A stretch of 64,000 nucleotides of DNA. Origin: Bacteroidales bacterium (GTDB lineage Bacteria; Bacteroidota; Bacteroidia; Bacteroidales; UBA3824). Position 1 is the first letter of the stretch; every line of letters begins with the position of its first letter. Below the pieces are notes generated by a model. It was not told the origin of the DNA and made no database searches. It was given only the letters and a program-made list of their open reading frames with translations. Location: the NCBI GenBank assembly GCA_017541145.1, contig JAFXZT010000058.1:1-64000 (forward strand). Reading direction: 5' to 3'. Below, piece by piece: positions 10,313 to 19,445 of the stretch. Made by a program: the position numbers and the translations under genes.

Positions 10313-13300
10313 GAAAATTGCGGATTATATTGTTCTTCGTTTTTTTATTGGCGTCACTGATAGGGGTGTATTATGTCCTTGTGGGTGGGGTAAGAACTTA
10401 TTCTGTCCGTCAAGAAAAATTTAATCTTTCGTATGATATTGATAAACAAGAAGGTACAATTGTAGACAAAGTAGTTTCGTTTTCCAACAACAACAAACTT
10501 TTGGAAGCTGTTGCCAACAAAGATACTGCAAAATTGTCGGCTTATACTTGCGAGATTATCGACCGTTACAAAGTTGACGAGGTGGCGGTTGTGGATAATA
10601 TCGGTGCTGTTACAAATCATTGTCTGTTGAACAGCAGAAACAATTACGACCAAATTTTGATAGAAGATGCTTTCCGATATGTGAAACAGCTTAGTTTTCA
10701 AGAGGTTTTGATGTATCATAGGGTATTTCATGATTCTGTTTTTACTGTTGCAGTATCACGAATCCCAAATCCAAGCAATACAACTCCGGGTTTCAAAGGT
10801 TATTTTGCCGTGATTGATTGTTTGAATTTATCCATAAAGCACGATTTTACAATTTCTTATGTAAAAGATTCTGTATACAAAGCTAGTAACAATTATTTGT
10901 TCACAAGATCGTTGTATAATCCGGAACATCAGGTTTACGGCTACGTACATTTTGAATTTTCAGACAGTTACAAACAAATGATACAAAGAATGAATATCTT
11001 CTTTATTCCGTTTTTTGTACTTGTTGTTTTGGTGTCTATATATTTCGTTTACAGATATTTGAAAGTAATTTCGATTTGTGATTATATAGAAGATTATGGC
11101 GATACCAAACGGTTTAATGCTTATTACGAATCTATGCGACAGAGTTTCGCCGGACTTGTGATGTTTGATCCGCTTGGTAATATCAATTTCGCAAATTACT
11201 GGTTTTTAAATGTTTCGGGGTATTCTCTGGACGAACTTGTGAACGAACATCCTACACTTTTTGTTACGGAAGAAGGTTCGTCGTTTTTTACATACGATTT
11301 TTGGAGACGCTTGTCCAACGGTATCGCTTGGAAAGGTGAAATTATTTTGGTGAAAAAAGACAATTCTCAGTTGAAACTGAAATCTACATTTTCACCTTTT
11401 AAAAATAAAGAATTTATTGCGGGTTATACAGCTTTCTTTGAGGATATTACTGCTGAAGATGTCCGTGTAGCCCAGCTTTTGGAATTTTACAGAAAATATT
11501 CGGTAATTGTAGAAAATTGTAGCGATGTAATTTGGATTTACGATTACAAAAATAGTAAATTCTCGTTTGTAAGTCCTTCTGTAAAAGTCGTTACAGGATA
11601 TACACCGGATGATATTATCGGTCGTCCTCTCGAGGATTTCCTTGAGCCGCTGTCGTTTAGGAAAGTAAGTAAAGCATTTCTCGATTATCAAAAAGATAAC
11701 ATCGGAATAGTTTCAAACCGTGGTAATTTGCGACTTACATGCCGTTTGAAATGTTATGACGAGAGTTATTTGGATATGGATTTGTCGATGACTGCCATGT
11801 TTTCCGACAATACAAATATTCCGACCGAAATTGTTGCAATTACTCGTGATATTACTGAAAATCAGAAGATTCATAAGCGACTTTCTGATTCTGAAAACAA
11901 ATATCGTATCATTGCCGAAAATACTGCTGACATGATTTGGAAAATTGATGCTAATGATTTCAGTATCAATTATGTAAGCAGATCGGGAACTTCTATGCTT
12001 GGATATTCTCATCCGGAATTTCTCAACATGAATTTAAAAGATTTGTTGACAACTGACATCTGGACTAAGATTTCCAACAAAGCAAAACGTTTGGTGGATT
12101 TGAATGTTGAGACAACAAATTACAGGTTCAAATGTTCGGCGATTTGTAAAAACGGTGATATCAAAGAATTGGAATCCGTGGTGTCAATCATCACAGATTC
12201 ACACGGTTACAAAGAATTTTTGGGAGTAAGCCGCGATGTTACCGAATCGTTGAAAAACGAGCGTCGTTTGCGTGATACACTTTCCCAAATGCAGCTTTTG
12301 CTTGAAACCTTGCCGGCAAAGATTTTTATGAAAGATCTTTACGGTCAGTATATCCTTGCGAATAGCAGGTTTGCTGACGGAATCGGCATTACGCTTGACA
12401 AAATTGTGGGTTATACTTCGGATGAAATTCCAATTCCTGAAGATGCAAAAGTTCTGTTAAGTCAGGACGAAGTGATTCTGAAAACCGGGATATCGTTTAT
12501 CAATCAAGAAGTCTTTATCAAGAGTTTCAACGATAAAGGTAAATGGTATTCGGTTTCTCAAGTGCCGTATTCCGACAATGGAAAAGTTATCGGAATTATT
12601 GGTATTCTTGTGGATATCAGCAATTTGAAACTTTATGAACAGATTCTGAAAGATACAAATATTCAGTTTGAAAATACAATTAAAAATTTCAGCGATGTAT
12701 TTGTAAGAGTAGATTTGCATGGCGTGATACAAATGGCAAATCCTGCGATTTGTGAATTCCTCGGTGTGGATAGTGTGGATCAAGTACTTGGCAGAAAAGT
12801 TCAGGATTTGGTAGATTCAGATGTCGATTGGGTGGAACTTGTAACGGGCGGTCGTGTTTACAATTACGCTTTCAAGATGCGCAATCTGTTGGGTAAAAAT
12901 ATGTTTTGCGAGACTTCAATTATTGTTTTCAACGATAAATACGGAGTTGCTGCCGGTTACGAGGCTGTAGCCCGCGATATTACTGAGCGAAAACTTCATG
13001 AACAACAGCTTAATACTTTAACACAGGATTTGATGAGTTCGTTGGAGCAAACCAAGATTCAAAAAAACATGATAGAATCTGCTCACCGTGGAATTACTGA
13101 AAGTTTGAATTACGCAAAACGTATTCAGGATGCGTTGTTGAAATCTTCGTTGGAAAATATCCGAAGATATATGCCGAACAGTTTCATGCTTTATCAACCG
13201 CGAGAAATTGTGGGTGGTGACTTCGCGTATGTTAGTCAGATTGCAAATGGAATTGTATGTGCTGTGGGCGATTGTACAGGTCACGGCATTCCGGGTGCGT

Positions 13301-13848
13301 TGATGAGTGTGCTGGCAATCAGTTTGTTGAATGATATTTTCAGCGATTCGTCAGACGGATTTACACCGGCAGAGATACTTGAAAATTTGCGTGAAAGAAT
13401 CATTGCGACTTTGAGCAATTCGTTGATTTTGCGTGACGGTTTGGATATTTGTATGTTTTACAAGAAATTCGATGACCACAAAATCGTATATTCAGGAGCG
13501 AACACACCTTTATATATATGTAGAAATTCTCAAACTATCTGTTTGAAGCCAACACGTTGTCCGATAGGATTGTATCCGGTGCAAAGCAGGTTTGAAAATA
13601 TTGAGTTTGACATCTTGAAAGATGACATGTTGTATCTTTCATCTGATGGTTATCAAGATCAGTTTGGAATATCCGAAAACCGTAAATATTCTCAAAAAGA
13701 TTTCATGGATTTGTTAGCAAAAATTTCTCCGGAACCTGTTGAAAAACAGCAAGATGAATTAATAAATAATCTTGCGACATGGCGTGGTTCTCGCAAACAA
13801 ACCGATGATATTACCGTCTTTGGAATCCGCATGGAAGATATATTTTAG
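10309..13848 (+). CDS. Membrane multi-PAS sensor with SpoIIE/RsbU-type serine phosphatase
   Basis: This 1179-residue signalling protein has a helix at 5-27, an extracytoplasmic sensor region (about 28-225, Cache-like in size) and a second helix at 229-249. Five PAS domains follow at about 273-380, 393-515, 525-645, 655-775 and 785-895. Several end in the DITE/DVTE linker typical of PAS-PAC repeats. A coiled linker leads into a PP2C/SpoIIE phosphatase at 960-1175. Its metal motifs are present: VGGDF (968-972), VGDCTGHGIPGALMS (986-1000), SSDG (1111-1114) and QTDDIT (1164-1169). Relatives dephosphorylate an anti-sigma-factor antagonist. No STAS or anti-sigma gene is nearby, so the target is unknown. 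Coupling to pepD is striking but functionally unexplained. Confidence 0.9.
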   Translation: MRKLRIILFFVFLLASLIGVYYVLVGGVRTYSVRQEKFNLSYDIDKQEGTIVDKVVSFSNNNKLLEAVANKDTAKLSAYTCEIIDRYKVDEVAVVDNIGAVTNHCLLNSRNNYDQILIEDAFRYVKQLSFQEVLMYHRVFHDSVFTVAVSRIPNPSNTTPGFKGYFAVIDCLNLSIKHDFTISYVKDSVYKASNNYLFTRSLYNPEHQVYGYVHFEFSDSYKQMIQRMNIFFIPFFVLVVLVSIYFVYRYLKVISICDYIEDYGDTKRFNAYYESMRQSFAGLVMFDPLGNINFANYWFLNVSGYSLDELVNEHPTLFVTEEGSSFFTYDFWRRLSNGIAWKGEIILVKKDNSQLKLKSTFSPFKNKEFIAGYTAFFEDITAEDVRVAQLLEFYRKYSVIVENCSDVIWIYDYKNSKFSFVSPSVKVVTGYTPDDIIGRPLEDFLEPLSFRKVSKAFLDYQKDNIGIVSNRGNLRLTCRLKCYDESYLDMDLSMTAMFSDNTNIPTEIVAITRDITENQKIHKRLSDSENKYRIIAENTADMIWKIDANDFSINYVSRSGTSMLGYSHPEFLNMNLKDLLTTDIWTKISNKAKRLVDLNVETTNYRFKCSAICKNGDIKELESVVSIITDSHGYKEFLGVSRDVTESLKNERRLRDTLSQMQLLLETLPAKIFMKDLYGQYILANSRFADGIGITLDKIVGYTSDEIPIPEDAKVLLSQDEVILKTGISFINQEVFIKSFNDKGKWYSVSQVPYSDNGKVIGIIGILVDISNLKLYEQILKDTNIQFENTIKNFSDVFVRVDLHGVIQMANPAICEFLGVDSVDQVLGRKVQDLVDSDVDWVELVTGGRVYNYAFKMRNLLGKNMFCETSIIVFNDKYGVAAGYEAVARDITERKLHEQQLNTLTQDLMSSLEQTKIQKNMIESAHRGITESLNYAKRIQDALLKSSLENIRRYMPNSFMLYQPREIVGGDFAYVSQIANGIVCAVGDCTGHGIPGALMSVLAISLLNDIFSDSSDGFTPAEILENLRERIIATLSNSLILRDGLDICMFYKKFDDHKIVYSGANTPLYICRNSQTICLKPTRCPIGLYPVQSRFENIEFDILKDDMLYLSSDGYQDQFGISENRKYSQKDFMDLLAKISPEPVEKQQDELINNLATWRGSRKQTDDITVFGIRMEDIF

Positions 13849-13877
13849 GGAAGTTATTTGGAAATTTACATTTTTAG

Positions 13878-14083
13878 TTATCACCGAATGGAACGAATTA
13901 AGACGAATCCAGTAATTCGACCCAATAAAATCATAATCTTCGATTTCGATTTTTACGAATTTTAAACGAGTAATTCTTCCATTAATTAGTATTCGTAAAA
14001 TTTGTATTTTAACTTCCGAAAGGAATTTAAAATTTTCGTTGAATAAAAAAAGTTTTTGTTTAATTCGTTTGATTCGGTGATAA
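13878..14083. repeat. MITE-like element copy B, about 206 bp, with terminal inverted repeats
   Basis: TTATCACCGAAT-GG-AACGAATTAA at 13878-13901 is mirrored by its near-perfect reverse complement at 14055-14083, enclosing about 150 bp of AT-rich non-coding DNA. The right end matches the end of copy A at 2009-2037 in 28 of 29 positions. The element fills most of the 398-bp gap 13849-14246. The remainder holds the promoter of the lipoprotein gene. Confidence 0.55.
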
Positions 14084-14182
14084 TAAATTCATTTGTAAAA
14101 TAATCATTTGCGAAAGTTGAGTAAAATATTTTTGTATCTTTCTGTCGTTTTGAAATTTGGTTATATTTTCGTTTGAAAAATT

Positions 14183-14212
14183 TTTGTTTTTTGAAATAAT
14201 AATATATTTTTG
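14183..14212 (+). promoter_or_regulatory. Probable promoter of the beta-helix lipoprotein gene
   Basis: TATTTTTG at 14205-14212 matches the -7 consensus, with TTTG ending at 14186 (18-bp spacer, one short of usual). A 6-bp inverted repeat, GTCCGT at 14212-14217 and ACGGAC at 14234-14239, lies between the -7 box and the start codon. Confidence 0.45.
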
Positions 14213-14246
14213 TCCGTACAAATAATTTTTAAAACGGACTATTAAT

Positions 14247-15518
14247 ATGAAAAAATTCAGTTGCATTATGCTGGCTGCATTTGCTTTGGGCGGTTTGTTA
14301 ACCTCGTGCGGCGGCAATTCTAATCAAAATGCGCAGACTCCCCAAACCAATCAAGAGGCGCAAGAAAATTCAAACGGTAATGATGTTATAAAAAATGCCG
14401 ACGGTCAAATTACCCTCAGCGGTACAATCAACCAAAATGTTACGTGGAAAGACCTTGGTTTGCCCGTTGATTACATCGTGGATGGTAAAATTTATCTCGA
14501 AGGCAATTCTCTTGTGACCGTAGAGCCGGGTGTTACGATAATGTTCTCAGGCGTGGACGGCGGAATTGACGTTGGCGAAAATGCCGGTTTCAAAATGCAA
14601 GGTACTAAGGATAAGCCTATTGTTTTAACCGGACCTGCTAATAATCAGAATATCGGATCGTGGGACGGCGTTGCAATTAGTTCCAACCGTGCCGACAATA
14701 TTTTGGAATATGTGGAATTTAAAAACGGCGGTTCTAATACTTGGCTTTTGGATATTGTCGGCAAAGCCTCTGTTAAAAACTGTACATTCGACGGCGCAAC
14801 TCAAAACGGTATTTCCATCGGTCAGGAAGCTAATCTTGTTGCTTTTGAAAACAACACGATTAAGAATTGTAAAGAATATCCGTTGACATTTCATCACAAC
14901 AGAGAACTCAAAAACTTTGGCTCAGGCAATGTTTTTGAAAACAACGGTAAGCAGTTTATTTATTGTGCTGACAGATATATGTCAGACGATAATTCTAATT
15001 TTACTGTTCACAAAGCTGCTGTTCCGTATTTCTTCAACGACGGACTTGATGTTTATAGCCGTGTGACTGTTACATTTGATCCCGGTGTTAAAATCGTGCT
15101 CAACCGTAATGTAAAAGTCGGATTAGGCAGAGATGCAGTTATTAAATTAAAAGGTACAGCCGAAGAACCGATTGTTTTTGACGGCGCGGAAGACAAAGCC
15201 GGATATTGGGACGGTATCGACTTGAATTTCAGTGATAAAGATTGTATTCTCGAAAACGTAAATATCATAAACGGCGGCAAAGATGAAGGTGCGAGTGCAG
15301 CACTTTTTGTCGGCAACGAATGTGTCGGAACTTTAAAGAATGTTTCGATAAGCAAAACTGATTCTCCGATGGGTGTAATTTTTGACAGTGACGAAAATAT
15401 CAAGAAATTAAAATTGGAAAATATCACGGTTGATAATTCTCCTAAAAATGTAAAATTCCTTGTTAATACTTCAGAAGTTGAAAAAGCTGCTGATAAATTG
15501 GAAGATATTTTGAAATAA
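14247..15518 (+). CDS. Right-handed beta-helix lipoprotein
   Basis: This 423-residue exported lipoprotein has a type II signal peptide with lipobox LTSC (Cys21) followed by a low-complexity N/Q/E-rich linker (22-48). The body contains two related halves. Each has a segment of the form G(S/Y)WDG(V/I) followed about 15 residues later by a strand of the form ILE(Y/N)V and then NGG (residues about 131-156 and 311-337). This is the periodicity of a parallel beta-helix, as in pectate-lyase-like or NosD-type folds. No catalytic residues were identified, so a carbohydrate-binding or structural surface role is only inferred. It is a single-gene unit between the inverted-repeat element and a terminator. 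Confidence 0.8.
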   Translation: MKKFSCIMLAAFALGGLLTSCGGNSNQNAQTPQTNQEAQENSNGNDVIKNADGQITLSGTINQNVTWKDLGLPVDYIVDGKIYLEGNSLVTVEPGVTIMFSGVDGGIDVGENAGFKMQGTKDKPIVLTGPANNQNIGSWDGVAISSNRADNILEYVEFKNGGSNTWLLDIVGKASVKNCTFDGATQNGISIGQEANLVAFENNTIKNCKEYPLTFHHNRELKNFGSGNVFENNGKQFIYCADRYMSDDNSNFTVHKAAVPYFFNDGLDVYSRVTVTFDPGVKIVLNRNVKVGLGRDAVIKLKGTAEEPIVFDGAEDKAGYWDGIDLNFSDKDCILENVNIINGGKDEGASAALFVGNECVGTLKNVSISKTDSPMGVIFDSDENIKKLKLENITVDNSPKNVKFLVNTSEVEKAADKLEDILK

Positions 15519-15539
15519 TGTACTAAATTAGTATTTGTA

Positions 15540-15590
15540 AAGCAGGGCGTGGATGTTTGTCATTTTTCCAATCGTCCTGCTTATTTTTTT
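15540..15590 (+). terminator. Probable terminator after the beta-helix lipoprotein
   Basis: AAGCAGG at 15540-15546 pairs with CCTGCTT at 15576-15582, followed by TATTTTTTTG. The loop is long (29 nt), so confidence is moderate. Confidence 0.5.
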
Positions 15591-15601
15591 GTAGACTTTT
15601 A

Positions 15602-16156
15602 TTATATGGTTGTAAATGCAAACATCGCGATAATATCAAGTGTTAACAGGACTAAAGCTCTGATTATTATTTCATTGTTCTTGAAAGTTATGATTTTGCT
15701 TTTATTTCCGTATTTTACAGCAAACGGTGGTTGATTTTTATATTTGGGCATCGAAATTATAAAAATAATCAACAAAACAGCTTCTGTAAATCCGCCCATT
15801 TCTGCCATTATTTTACCACCGGGATAATTTTTTATGAGGTAAAGTACTCCCGTTGTGATTATTGCATTACTTAAAAACATCAGGATGAAAATGAAATTTT
15901 TAAATGAAATTGGTGCAGAATCTCGTTGTAGAATTCCTCTTAATTTTCCTGCTCTTAATAGATATGCCATTATAATGTATACTGCACTCAATGTCATTGC
16001 TAATATCATTGCTATTATATCCAAAACCGTATTTTCAGGAATTAGAGACGTTTTATGGCTTACAATTGTTAGTATTATAGTTACTAATGTGCTAATTTCT
16101 ATTACATTAAATATTTTTTTTTGTCCATGATTTTTTTTATTTGTTGCTTGTTGCAA
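15602..16156 (-). CDS. Small integral membrane protein of unknown function
   Basis: The 184-residue reading frame has about five hydrophobic helices (residues about 22-38, 43-66, 87-107, 120-137, 162-182) and no family I recognise. The only in-frame start upstream of the first helix is the TTG at 16156. A -7-like TAAATTTG (minus strand, 16161-16154) overlaps that TTG, so it is unlikely to be the real start. An ATG at 16128 has the right position but is out of frame. It begins MDKKK and would run into the frame if the A9 tract (plus-strand T9, 16114-16122) had ten bases. The gene may therefore be frameshifted, slippage-dependent or affected by a base-calling error. It is convergent with the beta-helix lipoprotein gene. 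Confidence 0.55.
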   Translation of the reverse strand: MQQATNKKNHGQKKIFNVIEISTLVTIILTIVSHKTSLIPENTVLDIIAMILAMTLSAVYIIMAYLLRAGKLRGILQRDSAPISFKNFIFILMFLSNAIITTGVLYLIKNYPGGKIMAEMGGFTEAVLLIIFIISMPKYKNQPPFAVKYGNKSKIITFKNNEIIIRALVLLTLDIIAMFAFTTI

Positions 16157-16330
16157 ATTTAGAAATTATTGGGAGTTATTCCAAAGAAAGCGATTGATTT
16201 TTGAACATTTTTTAGCTTTAAAAATTTGCTTATTTCAGAAATTATCAGTTATTTTAGGCAAACAAAAACTTCTGCATGAAAGCCGGCAGACGGTCACAAT
16301 TTGATGTCAAACTAATAAAATCAAAAAAAA

Positions 16331-17812
16331 ATGGACAACAAGATACCATATACTATTCTGCAAATAAAAATGGCAGAAAAAAACGGTGACAACGAAAAAG
16401 TTCTCGAATTATATAAGCAACTTATTCAACTTTACGAGGATGCGGGCGACAAAAATACTGCACTCGGTTTGTGTCAAAAACTGATTTCCAAACTCGAAAA
16501 ATTGCAAGATATTCAAAATCTCGGATTGGTTTACCGCAAAAAAGGTCATTTGTTCGGTTATAATCATTTTGCAATTCCATGTTACAAAAAGGCACTTGAA
16601 TTGTTCACGCAAATCAACGATGAACTCAACATGGCTAATACAAATTATTGGCTTGGAAAGAAATTGGAGAATGACAATTTTAAGTATTACGATGCGGCTG
16701 CTCAATTGTTTTACAAGCTTCAACATGGCGAAGGTACTGCGTTGAGCCTTGTGGGACAGGGAATTTGTCTTACTAATTCGGAAAATTATCCTGAGGCAGA
16801 AAAAGTGTTGGAAACGGCTTTGGAAATTGCGCGTCAGATTCAAGAACCGGAAATTTTGGATGATGTACTTTACCGTCTTGCCAGAGTATATTACTTTCAA
16901 GAAAAGTTTTTCAAGGGACAAAAACATATTGAGGAGGCGATTGAAATTAATCGTAAAACCGAAGATTTTGAGGATCTTTCGTACATGCTTTTTACTTACG
17001 GTAAGATTTTGTTTTCGCTTGAAAAATTCAACGAAGCTTTTGCAGCATTCAAAGAAAGCGAGGATATCAACCGTAAAAACGGAAATCTAACTCCCGTGCC
17101 TGAAATTTTGTTTCAACTCGGCAAAACTGCTTTTATGACTGAGGATTATGTGACATCTTTGCTCTATTTTCAGTCGGAAGTTGCGATGCGCAAGGATAGC
17201 GATGTTTCCGGAAAATTGATGGCTTATCATAATCTTTCGTTTATTTGTGAAAAACTCAATTACTTGGAAGATGCTATTGAATATGACCTCAAGCAAATTA
17301 AACTTTGCGAAAACAATGAATATTACTTAAATGATTTGTTGCAAGCCTATTATCACCTTGCTACGATTTTGTTTTATAAACAGGAATTTTCACAAGCGGA
17401 ATATGCTTGTGAAAAATGTTTGGAAACTCTTGACGCTCTGAAAGCTACCGACAGCTCTTACGATGATACTGAAAAACGGGATAGTGTTAATGATCTTTTG
17501 AATCAAATAAAACAAAATACTCCAAAAGAGCAAGAAGCATTGCCGGAAGTGGAAATTGAGGAAATTTATACCGAAGATTTTGTAAATGAGGTTGTTAAAT
17601 CGTTGATTTCTGATAATTTGGGCGTGGAAGAGGAAACTGTAACCGAAAATGCAAAACTTGTGGAAGATCTCGGTTGTGACGAGCTTGACGAAGTGGAATT
17701 GTTGTTGCAGTTGGAAAAAGAATTCGGAATCACGATTGAGGACGATGATTGGGAAAAGGCAAAAACGGTGGGCGAAGTTATCAATTTGATTTTTTCATTA
17801 ATAAAAAAATGA
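16331..17812 (+). CDS. TPR protein with C-terminal acyl-carrier-protein-like domain lacking the phosphopantetheine serine
   Basis: This 493-residue soluble protein carries about eight to nine tetratricopeptide repeats (residues 10-390). They contain typical A-x-x-xY/F and G-x-x-Y/F-x-A motifs such as GNYxEAEKVLETALEIARQ-like helices. A short acidic linker leads to residues 413-493, which form an ACP fold. The helix II motif, normally D-S-L, reads GCDELDEVEL. The attachment serine is replaced by Glu451 (codon GAG at 17681). The domain therefore cannot carry 4'-phosphopantetheine by the known mechanism. No fatty-acid or polyketide genes are adjacent. TPR domains usually mediate protein contacts, so a scaffold or regulator that mimics ACP is a plausible inference. 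No signal peptide. No clear promoter in the 174-bp gap upstream. Confidence 0.85.
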   Translation: MDNKIPYTILQIKMAEKNGDNEKVLELYKQLIQLYEDAGDKNTALGLCQKLISKLEKLQDIQNLGLVYRKKGHLFGYNHFAIPCYKKALELFTQINDELNMANTNYWLGKKLENDNFKYYDAAAQLFYKLQHGEGTALSLVGQGICLTNSENYPEAEKVLETALEIARQIQEPEILDDVLYRLARVYYFQEKFFKGQKHIEEAIEINRKTEDFEDLSYMLFTYGKILFSLEKFNEAFAAFKESEDINRKNGNLTPVPEILFQLGKTAFMTEDYVTSLLYFQSEVAMRKDSDVSGKLMAYHNLSFICEKLNYLEDAIEYDLKQIKLCENNEYYLNDLLQAYYHLATILFYKQEFSQAEYACEKCLETLDALKATDSSYDDTEKRDSVNDLLNQIKQNTPKEQEALPEVEIEEIYTEDFVNEVVKSLISDNLGVEEETVTENAKLVEDLGCDELDEVELLLQLEKEFGITIEDDDWEKAKTVGEVINLIFSLIKK

Positions 17813-18038
17813 CGAAACTGAATTTTCTTAGTTTTTTTTAATATTTATAACGGAAAATGCAGATTATATGGAATTTATTATAATGTAAATTTCTTGTATA
17901 TTCTGTATTTTCTGTTTTTGATTTTGGGTAATTAGTATGCAAATTGTATAACAACAAGTCAAGTAAAAAAGTCGAAGTATAGTAATATTTTGTAAATAAC
18001 ACTTCAGAATGAAAACACGGTGATTTAGAGTAAGAACA

Positions 18039-18068
18039 TTGCCATTTCAAAAAAAAAACGTACCTTTG
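18039..18068 (+). promoter_or_regulatory. Promoter of the haem operon
   Basis: TTG at 18039-18041, a 19-bp spacer and TACCTTTG at 18061-18068 form a canonical Bacteroidota promoter 36 bp before the hemN ATG. It shows that the longer TTG-initiated frame beginning at 18039 cannot be the translated start. The rest of the 292-bp gap after the TPR gene shows nothing else. Confidence 0.8.
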
Positions 18069-18104
18069 CAGTTGGAAAATTTTTCGTTTTTTTTGCCTGA
18101 AATT

Positions 18105-19439
18105 ATGCTTGAATCGATTATAGAAAAGTATAACGTGCCGGTGCCGCGTTATACAAGTTATCCGCCGGCTAACTATTTCACCGAACTTTCTGCCGGAGAA
18201 TATGTTGACGCGGTAAAGGAATCTAATACATTGGGAGACAGCAAACTGTCGTTCTATTTTCATATCCCTTTTTGCAAACAATTGTGCCGATATTGCGCCT
18301 GCAATTCTTATGCAATGCGCAAAACGGAAGTCGTAAATGATTATATCAAAGCTCTTCATAAGGAAATGGATTTGGTTTTTCCGTTGTTGAACAAAGACCG
18401 AAAAACGTCACAAATTCATTACGGCGGCGGCACTCCGACTATTTTGGACGCTGAAATTTTGAAAGAGCTCAACAATCACATCATCAATAATTTCCCTCTG
18501 ACTGAAAATCCGGAAATAGCGATTGAATGTCATCCCGGTTTTTTAACATTAAACGATTGGGAGAAACTTTGCAATGCAGGTTTTACAAGATTCAGCATCG
18601 GTATTCAGGATTTTAATCTCAAGGTGCTGGAAACTGTAGCAAGAAAACCGTCTCAAGAAAATATTTCTGACATCTTTAAAGTTCTCAGAGACAATGGAAA
18701 ACGGATAAATCTTGATTTCTTGTTCGGACTTCCGTACCAAACTCCGGAAAGTTTTCTTAATACAATTGAAAAAGCTGTAGAACTCGCGCCCGACCGTTTG
18801 GTTTTGTTCAGTTATGCGCATGTGCCGTGGTTGAAAAAAGCTCAACTCTATCTTGAAAAAGCCGGCTTGCCCGAAAAAAATGTCAAAGAAGAGATGTTTG
18901 AAAAAGCTTCTCAATTCTTGATTTCTGCGGGCTATGTGCGAATCGGAATGGATCATTTTGTAAAACCCGATGACGAACTTTTTGAGGCGTTGAAAGAGGG
19001 CAAACTTCATAGAAATTTTCAGGGTTATTGTACACGAAGAACTACAGCTCAGGTTTATGCGTTCGGCGTAACGGGAATTTCTCAGCTCGAAGCCGGTTAT
19101 GCTCAGAATACCAAGGATATAGAGGAATATTTGTCAATAATATCAAAAGATGAATTGCCGATAAAAAAAGGTTTGTTGCTCTCAAAAAATCAACAAACGG
19201 TTCGCAGAATAATTGATACTTTGATGTGCAACTATTCTGTAACTCTTTCTGATGAAGACAAAAAGGAAGTAAATTTTGATACACAAAAACTTTTAGAAAT
19301 GCAGGAGGATGGAATTATTACATTTGACGGCAATACAATAAAACTTGTACACGAAAGTTCACCGTTTGTACGAAATGTTGCTGCATTGCTTGATCCTCTG
19401 ATGATAAATACTACGAAATCATTTTCAAAACCGATATAA
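18105..19439 (+). CDS. hemN: Oxygen-independent coproporphyrinogen III dehydrogenase (radical SAM)
   Basis: This 444-residue protein converts coproporphyrinogen III to protoporphyrinogen IX using two SAM radicals. It has the HemN N-terminal pattern (VPRYTSYPPANYF) and the cluster motif C-x3-C-x2-C in IPFCKQLCRYCAC. It also has the GGGTPT SAM-binding segment (HYGGGTPTI), the FGLPYQT strand, and the C-terminal HemN domain with FQGYCTRRT. The start at 18105 was chosen because the promoter -7 box lies at 18061-18068. The upstream 22 codons begin with TTG and show no similarity to the family. It is the first gene of a seven-gene haem operon, six bases before hemY. The combination of anaerobic HemN with a HemY-type oxidase suggests function across oxygen levels. 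Confidence 0.96.
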   Translation: MLESIIEKYNVPVPRYTSYPPANYFTELSAGEYVDAVKESNTLGDSKLSFYFHIPFCKQLCRYCACNSYAMRKTEVVNDYIKALHKEMDLVFPLLNKDRKTSQIHYGGGTPTILDAEILKELNNHIINNFPLTENPEIAIECHPGFLTLNDWEKLCNAGFTRFSIGIQDFNLKVLETVARKPSQENISDIFKVLRDNGKRINLDFLFGLPYQTPESFLNTIEKAVELAPDRLVLFSYAHVPWLKKAQLYLEKAGLPEKNVKEEMFEKASQFLISAGYVRIGMDHFVKPDDELFEALKEGKLHRNFQGYCTRRTTAQVYAFGVTGISQLEAGYAQNTKDIEEYLSIISKDELPIKKGLLLSKNQQTVRRIIDTLMCNYSVTLSDEDKKEVNFDTQKLLEMQEDGIITFDGNTIKLVHESSPFVRNVAALLDPLMINTTKSFSKPI

Positions 19440-19445
19440 ATAAAA

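Noticed and set aside
15855..16130. A plus-strand 91-codon hydrophobic ORF
   Set aside because: It is antisense to the membrane-protein gene; hydrophobic codons on one strand commonly create such mirror ORFs.
18039..18104. Extra N-terminal 22 residues on HemN starting at a TTG codon
   Set aside because: The -7 box TACCTTTG lies inside this stretch, and family alignment starts at the ATG 18105.
17838..18359. A minus-strand 173-codon ORF overlapping the hemN 5' end
   Set aside because: It covers the hemN promoter and coding start and has no coherent motif.
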